Origin: CAWAPD01 sp963783865
Lineage (GTDB): Bacteria; Actinomycetota; Thermoleophilia; UBA2241
Length of the DNA: 64,000 nt
Reading direction: 5' to 3'
Assembly: GCA_963783865.1 (NCBI GenBank)
Contig: CAWAPD010000003.1
Span: 372,001 to 436,000, forward strand
Shown here in pieces: positions 8,776 to 17,600 of the stretch; position 1 is the stretch's first letter, and each line of letters begins with the position of its first letter. The position numbers and the translations under genes are program-made. A model generated the notes under the pieces. That model made no database searches and had not been told where the DNA came from. It worked only from the letters and a program-made list of their open reading frames with translations.

Positions 8776-8787
8776 CTACTCTACTCC
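8776..8787 (-). promoter_or_regulatory. TAGAGT -10 element upstream of the PAS gene
   Basis: Second exact copy of the 12-bp GGAGTAGAGTAG (minus strand), 39 bases upstream of the PAS start. The repeat of the element before two neighbouring genes supports promoter function. Confidence 0.35.
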
Positions 8788-8792
8788 AGGGG

Positions 8793-8840
8793 GAGGGGCG
8801 GGCGGCGGGAGCGCGAGAGCGCTCCCGCCGCCCGCCCCTC
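8793..8840 (-). terminator. GC hairpin after the MBL-fold gene
   Basis: Arms of 22 bp (8793-8814 and 8819-8840) with a GAGA tetraloop, six bases past the stop of the leftward MBL-fold gene. Confidence 0.65.
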
Positions 8841-8846
8841 GGTGAC

Positions 8847-9518
8847 TCAGCGGCAGTCCCAGGCCGGGAGGTCGAACGCCGTGCGCAGCGCCCGTCCGCC
8901 GTCGCGCAGGACCGGCGGGCCGTGCGTGGGCAGCACGCGCACCACGTCGAGCTCCTGGAGCGGTCGCAGCGTGGGCAGCAGGCCCTCGTTGTACCACTGC
9001 ATGGAGAACGGCCGCGGCTGCCAGACGCGCAGGCCCTCGCGGGTGCCGACCACGGCGTCCCCGAAGGCGAGCGCCTTGTGGGCCGGGAAGTAGAGCGGCG
9101 TCTCGTAGCGCCGCGGCTTGCCGATGGCGTACGGGAAAGCCGCGCCGGCCGCTGCGCCCGGCTGGATCAGGAGCATCGGCGTATCGCCTCGGAACCGCTT
9201 GGCAACGGCGCGGTGGCCCCAGATCGTCACCGACGTGCGCCAGCGGTAGCGATCGAAGAGATCCTCGGCGCTGCGCGCGTGGTAGGGGATGGTGATGAGG
9301 ACCTCAAGGGCTGGCCGGTCGCTCGCCAGCCGGTCGAGCGCCGCGATCACCTCGTCGCGCCGGGCGTCGCCCTCGGCCGGGAGGAGGGGATCGACCAGGC
9401 TCACGACCTCGTCACCCACGAGGGCGAAGCTCGCCACCTCGTGCCCCCAGGGATCACGCGTGCGCCACTCCGGGTGCGGAGCGGTCCAGCGGAAGATGCC
9501 GGCGTCGATCTCGTCCAT
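8847..9518 (-). CDS. Divergent metallo-beta-lactamase-fold protein
   Basis: 223 residues; ATG 9518 is chosen for its AAGGGGG ribosome site, rejecting a longer frame that reads into a hairpin. The order of elements fits an MBL fold: an early strand pair (FALVGDEVVSLVDPLLP), a region where HxHxDH would sit (IPYHARSAEDLFDRY), GHRAVAKRF, ALAFGDAVVG and a late LPTHGPPVLRDG. The canonical HxHxDH is reduced to one His plus Asp, so hydrolase activity is doubtful and it may be a structural or altered member. It is a single-gene unit closed by a hairpin. Confidence 0.6.
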   Translation of the reverse strand: MDEIDAGIFRWTAPHPEWRTRDPWGHEVASFALVGDEVVSLVDPLLPAEGDARRDEVIAALDRLASDRPALEVLITIPYHARSAEDLFDRYRWRTSVTIWGHRAVAKRFRGDTPMLLIQPGAAAGAAFPYAIGKPRRYETPLYFPAHKALAFGDAVVGTREGLRVWQPRPFSMQWYNEGLLPTLRPLQELDVVRVLPTHGPPVLRDGGRALRTAFDLPAWDCR

Positions 9519-9578
9519 CCACAACCCCCTTGGATTCGGGTAGCCTACCTGCGGGGTCGTACTCAGGACCACCGTTTG

Positions 9579-9623
9579 CGCGCCGGGGGCGGGGTGAGCC
9601 GCGCTCACCCCGCCCCCGGCGCG
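9579..9623 (-). terminator. GC hairpin after the SPFH-RHH operon
   Basis: Perfect 21-bp arms (9579-9599 and 9603-9623), 3-base loop, 10 bases past the stop of the RHH gene. Confidence 0.65.
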
Positions 9624-9632
9624 TCTCTCCCG

Positions 9633-9830
9633 TCAGTGCGTGTCGCGGTCGCGCGCCGGCGACGCGGGCGGAGAGGGTGCAGAGGGCGCCGAGCCGGCGC
9701 GCTTGCGCACGGCCTCGCGCAGCAGCCACTCGATCTGGGCGTTGACCGAGCGCAGCTCGTCGGCCGCCCAGCGCTCCAAGTCGTTCCACAGGTCGGGGTC
9801 GATGCGCAGCAGGAACTGCTTGCGCGCCAT
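9633..9830 (-). CDS. Ribbon-helix-helix (Arc-type) DNA-binding protein
   Basis: 65 residues. The N-terminus KQFLLRIDPDLWNDLERWAADELRS is one beta strand followed by helix 1, and VNAQIEWLLREAV is helix 2, the standard Arc/CopG layout; the last 20 residues are a Ser/Pro/Ala-rich tail. Such proteins bind DNA as dimers through the paired strands. It lies 10 bp after the SPFH gene as the last gene of the operon, an arrangement often seen with SPFH proteins. A dyad over the operon promoter (10873-10900) is a good candidate for its own operator. Confidence 0.82.
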   Translation of the reverse strand: MARKQFLLRIDPDLWNDLERWAADELRSVNAQIEWLLREAVRKRAGSAPSAPSPPASPARDRDTH

Positions 9831-9840
9831 CAGCCGGCCC

Positions 9841-10821
9841 TCACTGATAGAGCGTGCCTGTGTTCAGGACGGGATTCACCTGCGATTCGCCGCAGAGCAC
9901 GACCATCAGGTTGCTGACCATGGCCGCCTTGCGCTCCTCGTCGAGGTCGACGACGTTGTTCTCGCTGAGGAGGCGCAGCGCGTGGTCGACCATGCCGACG
10001 GCGCCCTGGACGATCTTCTGGCGGGCGGCGATGATCGCTTCGGCCTGCTGGCGCCGCAGCATCGCCTGGGCGATCTCGGGCGAGTAGGCCAGGTGGGTGA
10101 GGCGCGCCTCGTCGACCGCCACGCCCGCCTTGGTCAGGCGCTCGCCGAGCTCCTGCTTGAGCGCCGCAGAGACCTCGTCGACGTTGCCTCGCAGGGTGAT
10201 CTCGGTCTCCTCGCCCTCGCCGTGGTCGTAGGCGTACGAGGTCGCCAGATGCCGCACCGCGGTCTCGCTCTGCATGCCCACGTACGCCTCGAAATCGTCG
10301 ACGTCGAAGATCGCCTGGGCGGTGTCTTGCACGTGCCACACCACCACCACGGCGATGTCGATCGGGTTGCCGGCGCGGTCGTTGACCTTGAGCTTGTCGC
10401 CGTTCAGGGTGCGGGCGCGAAGTGAGATCTTGTAACGGGGGAGACGCTTCGCGCCCTGGTCGCCGCGCCGGCCGAGCCCGATACCGCGCGGCTTGCCCCG
10501 CGAGGGGCCGTTGCTGAGGAAGGGATTGGCCCAGTGGAACCCGACCTGGCGCGTGGTGCCGCGGTACTTGCCGAACAGGATCAGCACGCGTGCCTCGTTG
10601 GGCTGGATGGTGAAGTAGCCGTACGTGGAGAGGATCGCCAGGACGAGCGCGGCGATGCCGGCCCAGATCATCCAGGCGATCGGGTGGTAGTTGCCTGCGG
10701 TGTCGGTCGTGCCCTGGGTCGCCGCGAGGTAGAACAGCACCGGACCGAGGACGTACAGGGCGATCGTGATCGGGAGTATCGGCCAGCCGGACAAGACCCT
10801 GGCCTGACGTTCGCTGCTCAT
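9841..10821 (-). CDS. SPFH/band-7 membrane protein (slipin-like)
   Basis: 326 residues. Two membrane segments at about 14-35 and 47-68 precede the SPFH domain (IQPNEARVLILFGKYRGT through YSPEIAQAMLRRQQAEAIIAARQ), which ends in a helical, coiled-coil-prone part. The family forms membrane-microdomain scaffolds and binds proteases; unlike HflK/C it lacks a protease partner here. It is the first gene of a two-gene operon with the RHH regulator. The promoter is TTGCGA-17-TATCAT with an overlapping dyad. Confidence 0.88.
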   Translation of the reverse strand: MSSERQARVLSGWPILPITIALYVLGPVLFYLAATQGTTDTAGNYHPIAWMIWAGIAALVLAILSTYGYFTIQPNEARVLILFGKYRGTTRQVGFHWANPFLSNGPSRGKPRGIGLGRRGDQGAKRLPRYKISLRARTLNGDKLKVNDRAGNPIDIAVVVVWHVQDTAQAIFDVDDFEAYVGMQSETAVRHLATSYAYDHGEGEETEITLRGNVDEVSAALKQELGERLTKAGVAVDEARLTHLAYSPEIAQAMLRRQQAEAIIAARQKIVQGAVGMVDHALRLLSENNVVDLDEERKAAMVSNLMVVLCGESQVNPVLNTGTLYQ

Positions 10822-10872
10822 CTCGACTCCTTTGAGGCGGCGCCGGCCGCGCCGGCGGGCGCCATCGCCTGT

Positions 10873-10900
10873 GATATAGCAATGATATCATCAAGCTATC
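10873..10900. promoter_or_regulatory. Dyad operator over the SPFH promoter
   Basis: Contains a perfect palindrome ATGATATCAT (10882-10891) flanked by GATATAGC on the left and GCTATC on the right, an imperfect outer dyad. It is one of the few AT-rich spots in the window. On the minus strand TTGCGA (10905-10910) and TATCAT (10882-10887) are spaced 17 bp, so the dyad covers the -10 and spacer. The RHH protein encoded in the operon is the likely binder. Confidence 0.55.
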
Positions 10901-10952
10901 GCAGTCGCAAACATCGAAGAGGGGATGGTCCGGGAGCGTGGCGCCGGATAGA

Positions 10953-10990
10953 CGAAGGGGGGCGAGCGCCTGGGCGCTCGCCCCCCTTCG
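10953..10990 (-). terminator. GC hairpin after hdrB
   Basis: 18-bp arms (10953-10970 and 10973-10990), eight bases past the hdrB stop. It closes the six-gene metVF-hdr operon. Confidence 0.65.
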
Positions 10991-10998
10991 AACTTGTT

Positions 10999-11859
10999 CT
11001 AGGCCATCACCGCCGCGGCGTCGACCAGGTGCTTGCCGAGGCCGAGCTCGCGGTCGCCGAGCCCGATGGCGCGGCCGACCATCTGCGAGAGGTAGATGAT
11101 CGGCACGTCGCGCCAGCCGGCGTCCCTGGCCTTGATGTCGCCCTGGCGGCTGTCCAGGTTGACCTGGCAGAGTGGGCAGGCGCAGACGATCGCCTCGGCG
11201 CCGCAGTCGCGGGCGTTGGCGACGATCTTGCGCACCAGCTCGACCACCATGTCCTGCTCGCAGAGGGCGAGCGAGGCGCCGCAGCAGTCGGTCTTGGAGC
11301 TCCACTCGACCGGCTCGCAGCCCAGGACCTTGAGGACGGCGTCCATGTGCGTCGGGTACTCGGGGTCCTCGGCGAGCGTGACCTTGGGCGGGCGCGTGAG
11401 CAGGCAGCCGTAGTAGGCGGCCGTCTTGAGGCCGTCGAACGGCCTCGTCACGGCCGCCCGCAGGCTCTCGATCCCGACCTCGTCGTGGTAGAAGTCGACC
11501 AGGTTGAGCACCGAGACGCCGCCCGTGTAGGCGCGCCCGACGACCTGCTCGACGTCGTGCGCCACCGCGGGGTCCTGCACGTCGTGGTTGGTCGCCATGA
11601 AACGGGCGAAGCAAGCCGCACACGGCACGGCCACGCGGTCGAGGCCCATGTCCTCCTTGACCTTGGCCATCTCGTTGGCCGGCAGCGCCGTCGCCAGCAG
11701 GCGGTTGGTGGCGTGCGCGGCGGTGTTGCCGCAGCACTCCCAACCGGGGATCTCGGCCAGGTCGACCTTGAGCTTTGCTGCCGTGCCGAGGAACGAGCTG
11801 TCGAGCTCCCTGGCGGTGCCGTGCAGCGAGCAGCCGGGGTAGTAGGCGAGGCCGCTCAT
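10999..11859 (-). CDS. hdrB: Heterodisulfide reductase subunit B-like protein
   Basis: 286 residues with two CCG domains: ECCGN with a later VPCAACFARF, and TDCCGASLALCE with CACPLCQ. In HdrB these Cys sets hold two non-cubane [4Fe-4S] clusters at the disulfide-reducing site. The ATG overlaps the hdrC stop by four bases (ATGA). It is the last gene of the metVF operon. In acetogens such as Moorella, HdrABC and MvhD associate with MetVF to form a methylene-THF reductase complex, so this subunit probably delivers or receives electrons there and does not reduce a CoM-CoB disulfide. Confidence 0.9.
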   Translation of the reverse strand: MSGLAYYPGCSLHGTARELDSSFLGTAAKLKVDLAEIPGWECCGNTAAHATNRLLATALPANEMAKVKEDMGLDRVAVPCAACFARFMATNHDVQDPAVAHDVEQVVGRAYTGGVSVLNLVDFYHDEVGIESLRAAVTRPFDGLKTAAYYGCLLTRPPKVTLAEDPEYPTHMDAVLKVLGCEPVEWSSKTDCCGASLALCEQDMVVELVRKIVANARDCGAEAIVCACPLCQVNLDSRQGDIKARDAGWRDVPIIYLSQMVGRAIGLGDRELGLGKHLVDAAAVMA

Positions 11860-12455
11860 CGCGCACCTCCCGCGCCCGGCAGGTCGATAGCCCGGGCCGT
11901 GTTGCGCCGGTCGCGGGTGATCCGGTCGGCGGCCTCGGCCATGCGCTTCATCTGCTTGCGGTCGCCGACCGTCGGCAGCACGTTGATCTTGCCCTTGAGG
12001 AACATGCGGATGCCCATGCCGACGTCGTCCATCATGCCCGACGGCCGCGTGGCCTTGTCGAGGGCCAGCAGCTCGACCTCGTAGAGGCGGCCCCAGCGGC
12101 GGAACGAGTCGTAGTTGAGCTTGAGGATGTGGGCGAACGGCGCGTCCTTGCGCACGCGGCCCTCCTCGCGAGCGATCATCCGCAACTCGTCCATGACGGC
12201 GGCGATGTCGATGCCCTGGGGGCAGCGGGTGGTGCAGGCCTCGCAGCCCGAGCAGAGCCAGATCATGCGGCTGTCGACGGCGGCGTCGGTGGCGCCGATC
12301 TGCACGGCGCGCATGATCTGCGCCGGGTGCAGATCGGCGAACGGCGCCACGGGGCACCCGGCGCTGCACTTCTTGCACTGGTAGCACTTGTAGGCGTTCT
12401 CGCCGGAACCGAGCCCGACCCGGCGGGCGAGACCGCTGTCGATCGCAACAGCCAT
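11856..12455 (-). CDS. hdrC: Heterodisulfide reductase subunit C-like ferredoxin protein
   Basis: 199 residues from ATG 12455 (a GTG one codon earlier is possible; GAGGAGG lies just upstream). Two [4Fe-4S] motifs, CYQCKKCSAGCP near residue 24 and CSGCEACTTRCP near 68, are the HdrC electron wire between HdrA and HdrB. The rest is helical. Its stop overlaps hdrB, and it starts 9 bp after metF. Confidence 0.92.
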   Translation of the reverse strand: MAVAIDSGLARRVGLGSGENAYKCYQCKKCSAGCPVAPFADLHPAQIMRAVQIGATDAAVDSRMIWLCSGCEACTTRCPQGIDIAAVMDELRMIAREEGRVRKDAPFAHILKLNYDSFRRWGRLYEVELLALDKATRPSGMMDDVGMGIRMFLKGKINVLPTVGDRKQMKRMAEAADRITRDRRNTARAIDLPGAGGAR

Positions 12456-12464
12456 CACGCCTCC

Positions 12465-13409
12465 TCAGGCCACCGTCGGTCGCGGCAGCAGGCCGGCCGC
12501 CTCGACGATCTCGGGCACGGCCTCTTCCCATTCGACGGCCATCAGATGCACCCCGGCGACGCCCTCGATCTCGGCGATCTCCTTGATCATCTCGACGGCG
12601 AGCTTCTTGCCCTCGGCCTGCGCCGCCGGTCCCTTCTCGACCGAGGCCATGCGGTCGACGATCTCCTGGGGCACGTCCATGCCGGGGACGAAGTTCTTCA
12701 TGTACTTGGCCGCGCCGACGCCCTTCAGCGGGGTGAGTCCGGCGAGGATCTTGACCTCCTGGTGCAGGCCCAGGGCGCGCACCGCCTTCATCCATTCCTT
12801 GAACTTCGGGATGTTGAAGATGCACTGGGTCTGCATGAAGTCCGCCCCGGCCTCGACCTTCTTCTTGAGACGCAGGGCGCGCAGCTCGAAGGGGTCGGCG
12901 AACGGGTTCTCGGCGCAGCCGATGAACAGCCGCGGTTCGACGTCCATCTCGTCGCCGCAGTCGAACTTCTTCTCGTCGCGCATGTCCTTGAACATCTTGA
13001 TGAGGCTGACCGCGTCGAGGTCGTGCACACCCCGGGCCTGGGGATGGTTGCCGAAGCTCAGGTGGTCGCCGGTGAGGCAGAGGATGTTCCTGATGCCGAG
13101 CGTGGCGGCGCCGAGGATGTCGGCCTGGATGGCCAGCCGGTTCCGGTCGCGGCAGGTCATCTGCATGATCGCCTCGAGGCCGTTGTCCTGGACGGTGTGG
13201 GCACAGACCATCGAGCAGATGCGCACCACGGCGGTCTGGTTGTCGGTGATGTTGACCGCGTCGACGTAGCCCTTGAGGAGCTTCGCCTTGTTCTCGATGA
13301 TCGTCCCGTCGGCGCTCTTGGGCGGTCCGCACTCCCCGGTGAGCGCGAACTTGCCCGACGCGAAGACCTTCTCGAGGTTGCTGCCGGCTTTCAGGGTCGT
13401 CTCGGTCAT
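12465..13409 (-). CDS. metF: Methylenetetrahydrofolate reductase, MetF
   Basis: 314 residues, TIM barrel. N-terminal GECGPPK carries the catalytic Glu, and DNQTAVVR, TCRDRNRLAIQADILGA and NILCLTGDH are the FAD/folate signature segments. Later FIGCAENPFADPF and DFMQTQCIF line the folate site. It reduces 5,10-methylene-THF to 5-methyl-THF (or the reverse) using FMN/FAD. The ATG overlaps the metV stop (ATGA), as in acetogen MetVF pairs in which MetV feeds electrons to MetF. It belongs to the long HdrA-linked group, not the stand-alone NADH-using E. coli type. Confidence 0.93.
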   Translation of the reverse strand: MTETTLKAGSNLEKVFASGKFALTGECGPPKSADGTIIENKAKLLKGYVDAVNITDNQTAVVRICSMVCAHTVQDNGLEAIMQMTCRDRNRLAIQADILGAATLGIRNILCLTGDHLSFGNHPQARGVHDLDAVSLIKMFKDMRDEKKFDCGDEMDVEPRLFIGCAENPFADPFELRALRLKKKVEAGADFMQTQCIFNIPKFKEWMKAVRALGLHQEVKILAGLTPLKGVGAAKYMKNFVPGMDVPQEIVDRMASVEKGPAAQAEGKKLAVEMIKEIAEIEGVAGVHLMAVEWEEAVPEIVEAAGLLPRPTVA

Positions 13410-14089
13410 ACCGGCTTCGCCTCCTCGCGCACCATCTTGCGTGGGCCGCCGGAGCTGGACTTCGACCAGTCCTTCGGCGGCCGGACCTTGAGCATGAGCT
13501 CCTCGCGCCCCTGCGCCTTGAGCCGCTCGTAGATGAGCGCCCAGGCGCACTCGATCGTCTCCTTCTCGGGCGTGACGACCTCGCAGAGGCCGTCGTGCGA
13601 ACCGCCGCAGGGTCCGTTCATCAGGCTCTTGGAGCAGCGGACGACGGGGCAGACGCCGGCCGTCTCGCCGATCACGCAGTCGCCGCAGGCGCCGCAGCGC
13701 TCGAGCCACACCGCGTGCTCCTGCGGCATGCCGAGCATGTTCGTGTTGACGGCCGGCAGCACCAGCTTGGGCGCGAACTTCTCGGCCATCGACTGGATGC
13801 CGATGCCGCAGGCCATGCTCAGCACGACGTCGAACTCGCCGACCTTGTCGGCGATCATGTCGAGGTACTCCCACTCGCACTGGCGGATGGCGGCGGTGTG
13901 CTCGACGCGCACGTCGCGGCCGTCCTCCTTGGCCTTGATCCGCAGCTCGGTGGCCAGGATCTCGGCCTCCTTCTCGCCCCCGGTCAGGCAGATCGCGACG
14001 CAGGTGTCGCAGCCCGCGACCAGGACGTTGTCCTTGCCCTCGATCAGGGCGAGGAGCTCCTCGAAGGGCTTCCTCTCGGCAGTGATCAT
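13406..14089 (-). CDS. metV: MetV, partner subunit of methylene-THF reductase
   Basis: 227 residues, MTHFR C-terminal-like (MetV) fold. Cys-rich blocks: GCDTCVAICLTGG near 27, then CGACGDCVIGETAGVCP near 132 and CSKSLMNGPCGG. In Moorella and related acetogens MetV is a zinc/Fe-S small subunit required for MetF activity. Four-base overlaps with mvhD upstream and metF downstream indicate tight co-translation. Confidence 0.92.
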   Translation of the reverse strand: MITAERKPFEELLALIEGKDNVLVAGCDTCVAICLTGGEKEAEILATELRIKAKEDGRDVRVEHTAAIRQCEWEYLDMIADKVGEFDVVLSMACGIGIQSMAEKFAPKLVLPAVNTNMLGMPQEHAVWLERCGACGDCVIGETAGVCPVVRCSKSLMNGPCGGSHDGLCEVVTPEKETIECAWALIYERLKAQGREELMLKVRPPKDWSKSSSGGPRKMVREEAKPV

Positions 14090-14688
14090 GTCGGCTGTCC
14101 TTCCTGTGCTGTGGCCGCGACAGTCGCTGGCGTTTCATCGGATTCGTCGGGCAGCGCCTTGTCGCCGAGCGCGGCGCGCGCCGCCTCGGCCGGCGCCTGG
14201 GCGCCGCGCCTCACCGGGCTCGGCCCGAGCTGCTTGATGCGCTCGGTGAACTCGGTGGCGACGCGGGCGAACTCGGCGCCCATGGCCGACGACATGTTGT
14301 ACATCTCGACGCGCTCGGGCTCGAGGCCCAGCTCGGCGAGGAGCGTCTTGGCGTACTCGACCCGCTTGCGGGCCCAGAGGTTGCCCTTGAGGTAGTGGCA
14401 CTCGCCCTCCATGCAGCCGGCGGCGTAGACGCCGTCGGCGCCGGCCTCGAGGGCCTTCAGGATGTGCACGACCTCGAGCTTGCCGGTGCAGGGGAGCTTC
14501 ACCATGCGGATGGTGCTCGGATACTGCAGGCGCATGCTGCCGGCCAGGTCGGCGGCCGCATAGGCGCAGTAGTGACAGGCGAAGACGATGATCTCGGGCT
14601 CGAAGTCCGGGTCGACCGGCCTCTTCGGGGCCTCGTCGACGGCGCCGTCGGCGGCGTTCTCGACGGCCTTGGCGTCGGCGTCGGCCAT
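14086..14688 (-). CDS. mvhD: MvhD-like [2Fe-2S] electron-transfer subunit
   Basis: 200 residues. The MvhD core spans about residues 30-150: FACHYCAYAAADLAG, LPCTGKLEVVHILKALEAGADGVYAAGCMEGECHYLKGN. The Cys set coordinates the [2Fe-2S] cluster that links HdrA to partner dehydrogenases. Residues 1-30 and 155-200 are acidic and disordered, longer than in archaeal MvhD. It begins one base after the hdrA stop and overlaps metV. In methanogens the partner is a hydrogenase; none is encoded here, in line with electrons coming through the GltD module of HdrA. Confidence 0.9.
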   Translation of the reverse strand: MADADAKAVENAADGAVDEAPKRPVDPDFEPEIIVFACHYCAYAAADLAGSMRLQYPSTIRMVKLPCTGKLEVVHILKALEAGADGVYAAGCMEGECHYLKGNLWARKRVEYAKTLLAELGLEPERVEMYNMSSAMGAEFARVATEFTERIKQLGPSPVRRGAQAPAEAARAALGDKALPDESDETPATVAATAQEGQPT

Positions 14689-14689
14689 C

Positions 14690-17600
14690 TCAGCTCACCT
14701 CCATGAACAGCGCCTCTTCCTTGGCGAAGATCTGCGCGTCGGTGTAGTGGTGCAGCTCGATCGCCTTGGCCGGGCACTCGGCCACGCACACGCCGCAGCC
14801 CTGGCAGGCGGCCGCCTCGATCCGGGCCTTCTTGGTCTCGGGATCGATGACCGGCACTTCGTAAGGGCAGACGCGCACGCACGTGAGGCAGGCGGCGCAC
14901 TTGTCGGTGTCGACCTCGGCGACCACGCCGCCGGCCTTCAGCGCCGGCTTGGCGAGGATCGAGGCGGCGCGGCCGGCGGCCGCGTAGGCCTGCGAGATCG
15001 TCTCCTCGATCCCCTTGGGGTAGTGGGCCGAGCCGCAGAGGAAGATGCCCTCCGAGGAGAAGTCGACCGGGCGCAGCTTGACGTGCGCCTCGAGGAAGAA
15101 GCCGTCGGCAGTGAGCGGCACCTTGAGGGTGGTGGACACCGTGTCGTTGCCCTCGTTGGCGACCGTGGGGGTGGCCAGCACGAGCAGGTCGAGCGGCATC
15201 TCCACGTCGCGGCCGAGGTACGGGTCGCGCCAGGCGACCGTGACCGCGTCGCCGGCCGTGACGACCGGCTCCTTGCCGTTCTCGTAGCGGGTGAAGACCA
15301 CGCCCAGCTCGCGGGCCCGCGTGTAGTACTCCTCGGAGAGCCCGAAGGTGCGGATCTCCTTGAACCACACGTGCACCGGCCGGTCGGGCTGCGCCTCCTT
15401 GATGCGGATGGCGTTCTTGATGCTCTGGGCGCAGCAGGTGCGCGAGCAGTACGGCGTGTTGTCGTCGAGCGAGCCGGCGCAGAGCACGAAGCCGACGGCG
15501 CCGTGGCCTTCGGGCACGGCGCCGTCGGCGAACATCCGCTCGAGGTCCATGCCGGTCACGATCCTGTCGCTCTGGCCGAGGCCGTAGAGCTCGGGCCGCT
15601 GCTCGGTGGCGCCGGTGGCGACGATCACGACGCCGTGGTCGACCGGCGTGCGCTTGCCGTCGGCCTCCTTGATGACGCTCGAGAAGTTCCCGATGAAGCC
15701 CTGGAAGTCGGCGAGCCCGGCCTCGAGGTGGATCCTGACGTTGGGGTTGTCGACGAGGCGCCGTTCGAGCGCCGCGACGTAGTCGGCCGGCGCGCCGCCC
15801 TGGAGCGTGCGGTCGAGGCCGAGAACGTGGCCGCCGAGCTTGGGCTCGCGCTCGACCAGGTGCACCTCGTAGCCCATGTCGCCGAGGGCGCCGGCGGCCG
15901 TCATGCCGGCGATGCCGCCGCCGAGCACGAGGGCCACGTGGGTCAGCGGCACGTCGACCTTGTAGAGCGGCTCGAGCAGGCGGGCGCGGGCGACCGACAT
16001 GCGGATCAGGTCCTTGGCCTTGCCGGTCGCCTTCTCGGGCTCCTTGGCGTGCACCCACGACGCCTGGTCGCGGATGTTGGCCATCTCGAACAGGAACGGG
16101 TTGAGGCCGGCCTCGCGCAGCGTGTCCTGGAAGATCGGCTCGTGCGTGCGCGGCGTGCAGCTGGCCACGACGACGCGGTTCAGGTTCTCCTTCTGGATCG
16201 TGTCCTTGATCAGCGTCAGCGCGTCGGACGAGCACGTGTAGAGCTGGTCGTTCGAGTAGACGACGCCGGGCAGCTTGCTCGCGTACTCGGCGACCGACTC
16301 GACGTCGATCACGCCGGCGATGTTCGACCCGCAGTGGCAGACGAACACGCCCACCCGCGGCTCGTCGGCGAGCTCCATCTCGGCCGGGTACTCCTTGTCG
16401 ACCGTGAGCGTGCCGCGCGAGTCGGCGAGGCCGGTCATCACGCGCGCCGCAGCGGCCGAGGCCTGGGCGACCGAATCGGGGATGTCCTTGGGCTCGCTGA
16501 ACGGCCCGGCCACGAACACGCCCTCGCGCGAGGTGTCGAGCGGCGCGAACTCCTCGAGCTCGCAGAAGCCGTGCCGGTTGAGGGCGATGCCGAGCGTGCC
16601 GGCGGCCTCCTGCGCCTTGCGCGCCGGCTCGAGGCCGACGCTGAGCACGACCATGTCGTACTCGTCGACCCTGAGCGTGCCGTCCTCGGTCTCCCAGGCG
16701 ATCTGCAGGTCCCGGGTAGCCGGGTCCTCCTTGATCGTCGAGGGCCGCGAGCGGATGTAGCGCACGCCCATACCCAGCGAGCGCTGGTAGAAGGCGTCGA
16801 AGCCCTTGCCCATGGCGCGCACGTCCATGAGGAAGACGTCGACGCCGGCCTCGGGCACGTGGTCCATGGTCAGCATCGCCTGCTTGGCGGCGTACATGCA
16901 GCAGACGCTGGAGCAGTACTCGTGCTCCTGGTCGCGCGAGCCGACGCACTGGATGAAGGCGATGCGCTTGGGGTGGGCGCCGTCGGACGGGCGCTTGACC
17001 TCGCCGATGGTCGGGCCCGACGCGCTGAGCATGCGCTCGTACTCGAGCGCCGAGAGGACGTTGGGGTAGCGGCGGTAGCCGTACTCGCCCTTGTCGCCGG
17101 GGTCGTAGGCGTCGTAGCCGGTCGCCATCACGACGGCGCCGACCTGCACCTCGGTGTCGCGCTCGCGCTCCTCGTGCAGCAGGGCGCCCGGGCCGCAGGC
17201 GCGCACGCACTCCATGCACTCGGAGCAGACGGCGCACTGCAGGCAGCGCTCCGCCTCGGCGATCGCCTGCTCCTCGGTGTAGCCCTTGCGGACCTCGACC
17301 CAGCTGCGTCGCCGCTCGGAGCCCGGCCATTCGGGCATCTCGACGCGCGGCCGGCGGGCCGTGGCGGCGAGCACCTCGTCGTCGGGACGGGCCTCGGGGA
17401 GCGGGTCTGGCAGCCAGTCGGCGAGGTGTTCGCCGCGCAGGTAGTTGTGGATGCTGACGGCCGCCTTGCGGCCGGCGGCGATGGCCTCGATCGCCGTGAG
17501 GGGACCGAGCGGCGCCACGTCGCCGCCGGCGAACACGCCGGGGTGGCCGGTGGCCATCGTGTCGCTCTCGATCTTGACGGCGTTCCACTCGACCTCGACG

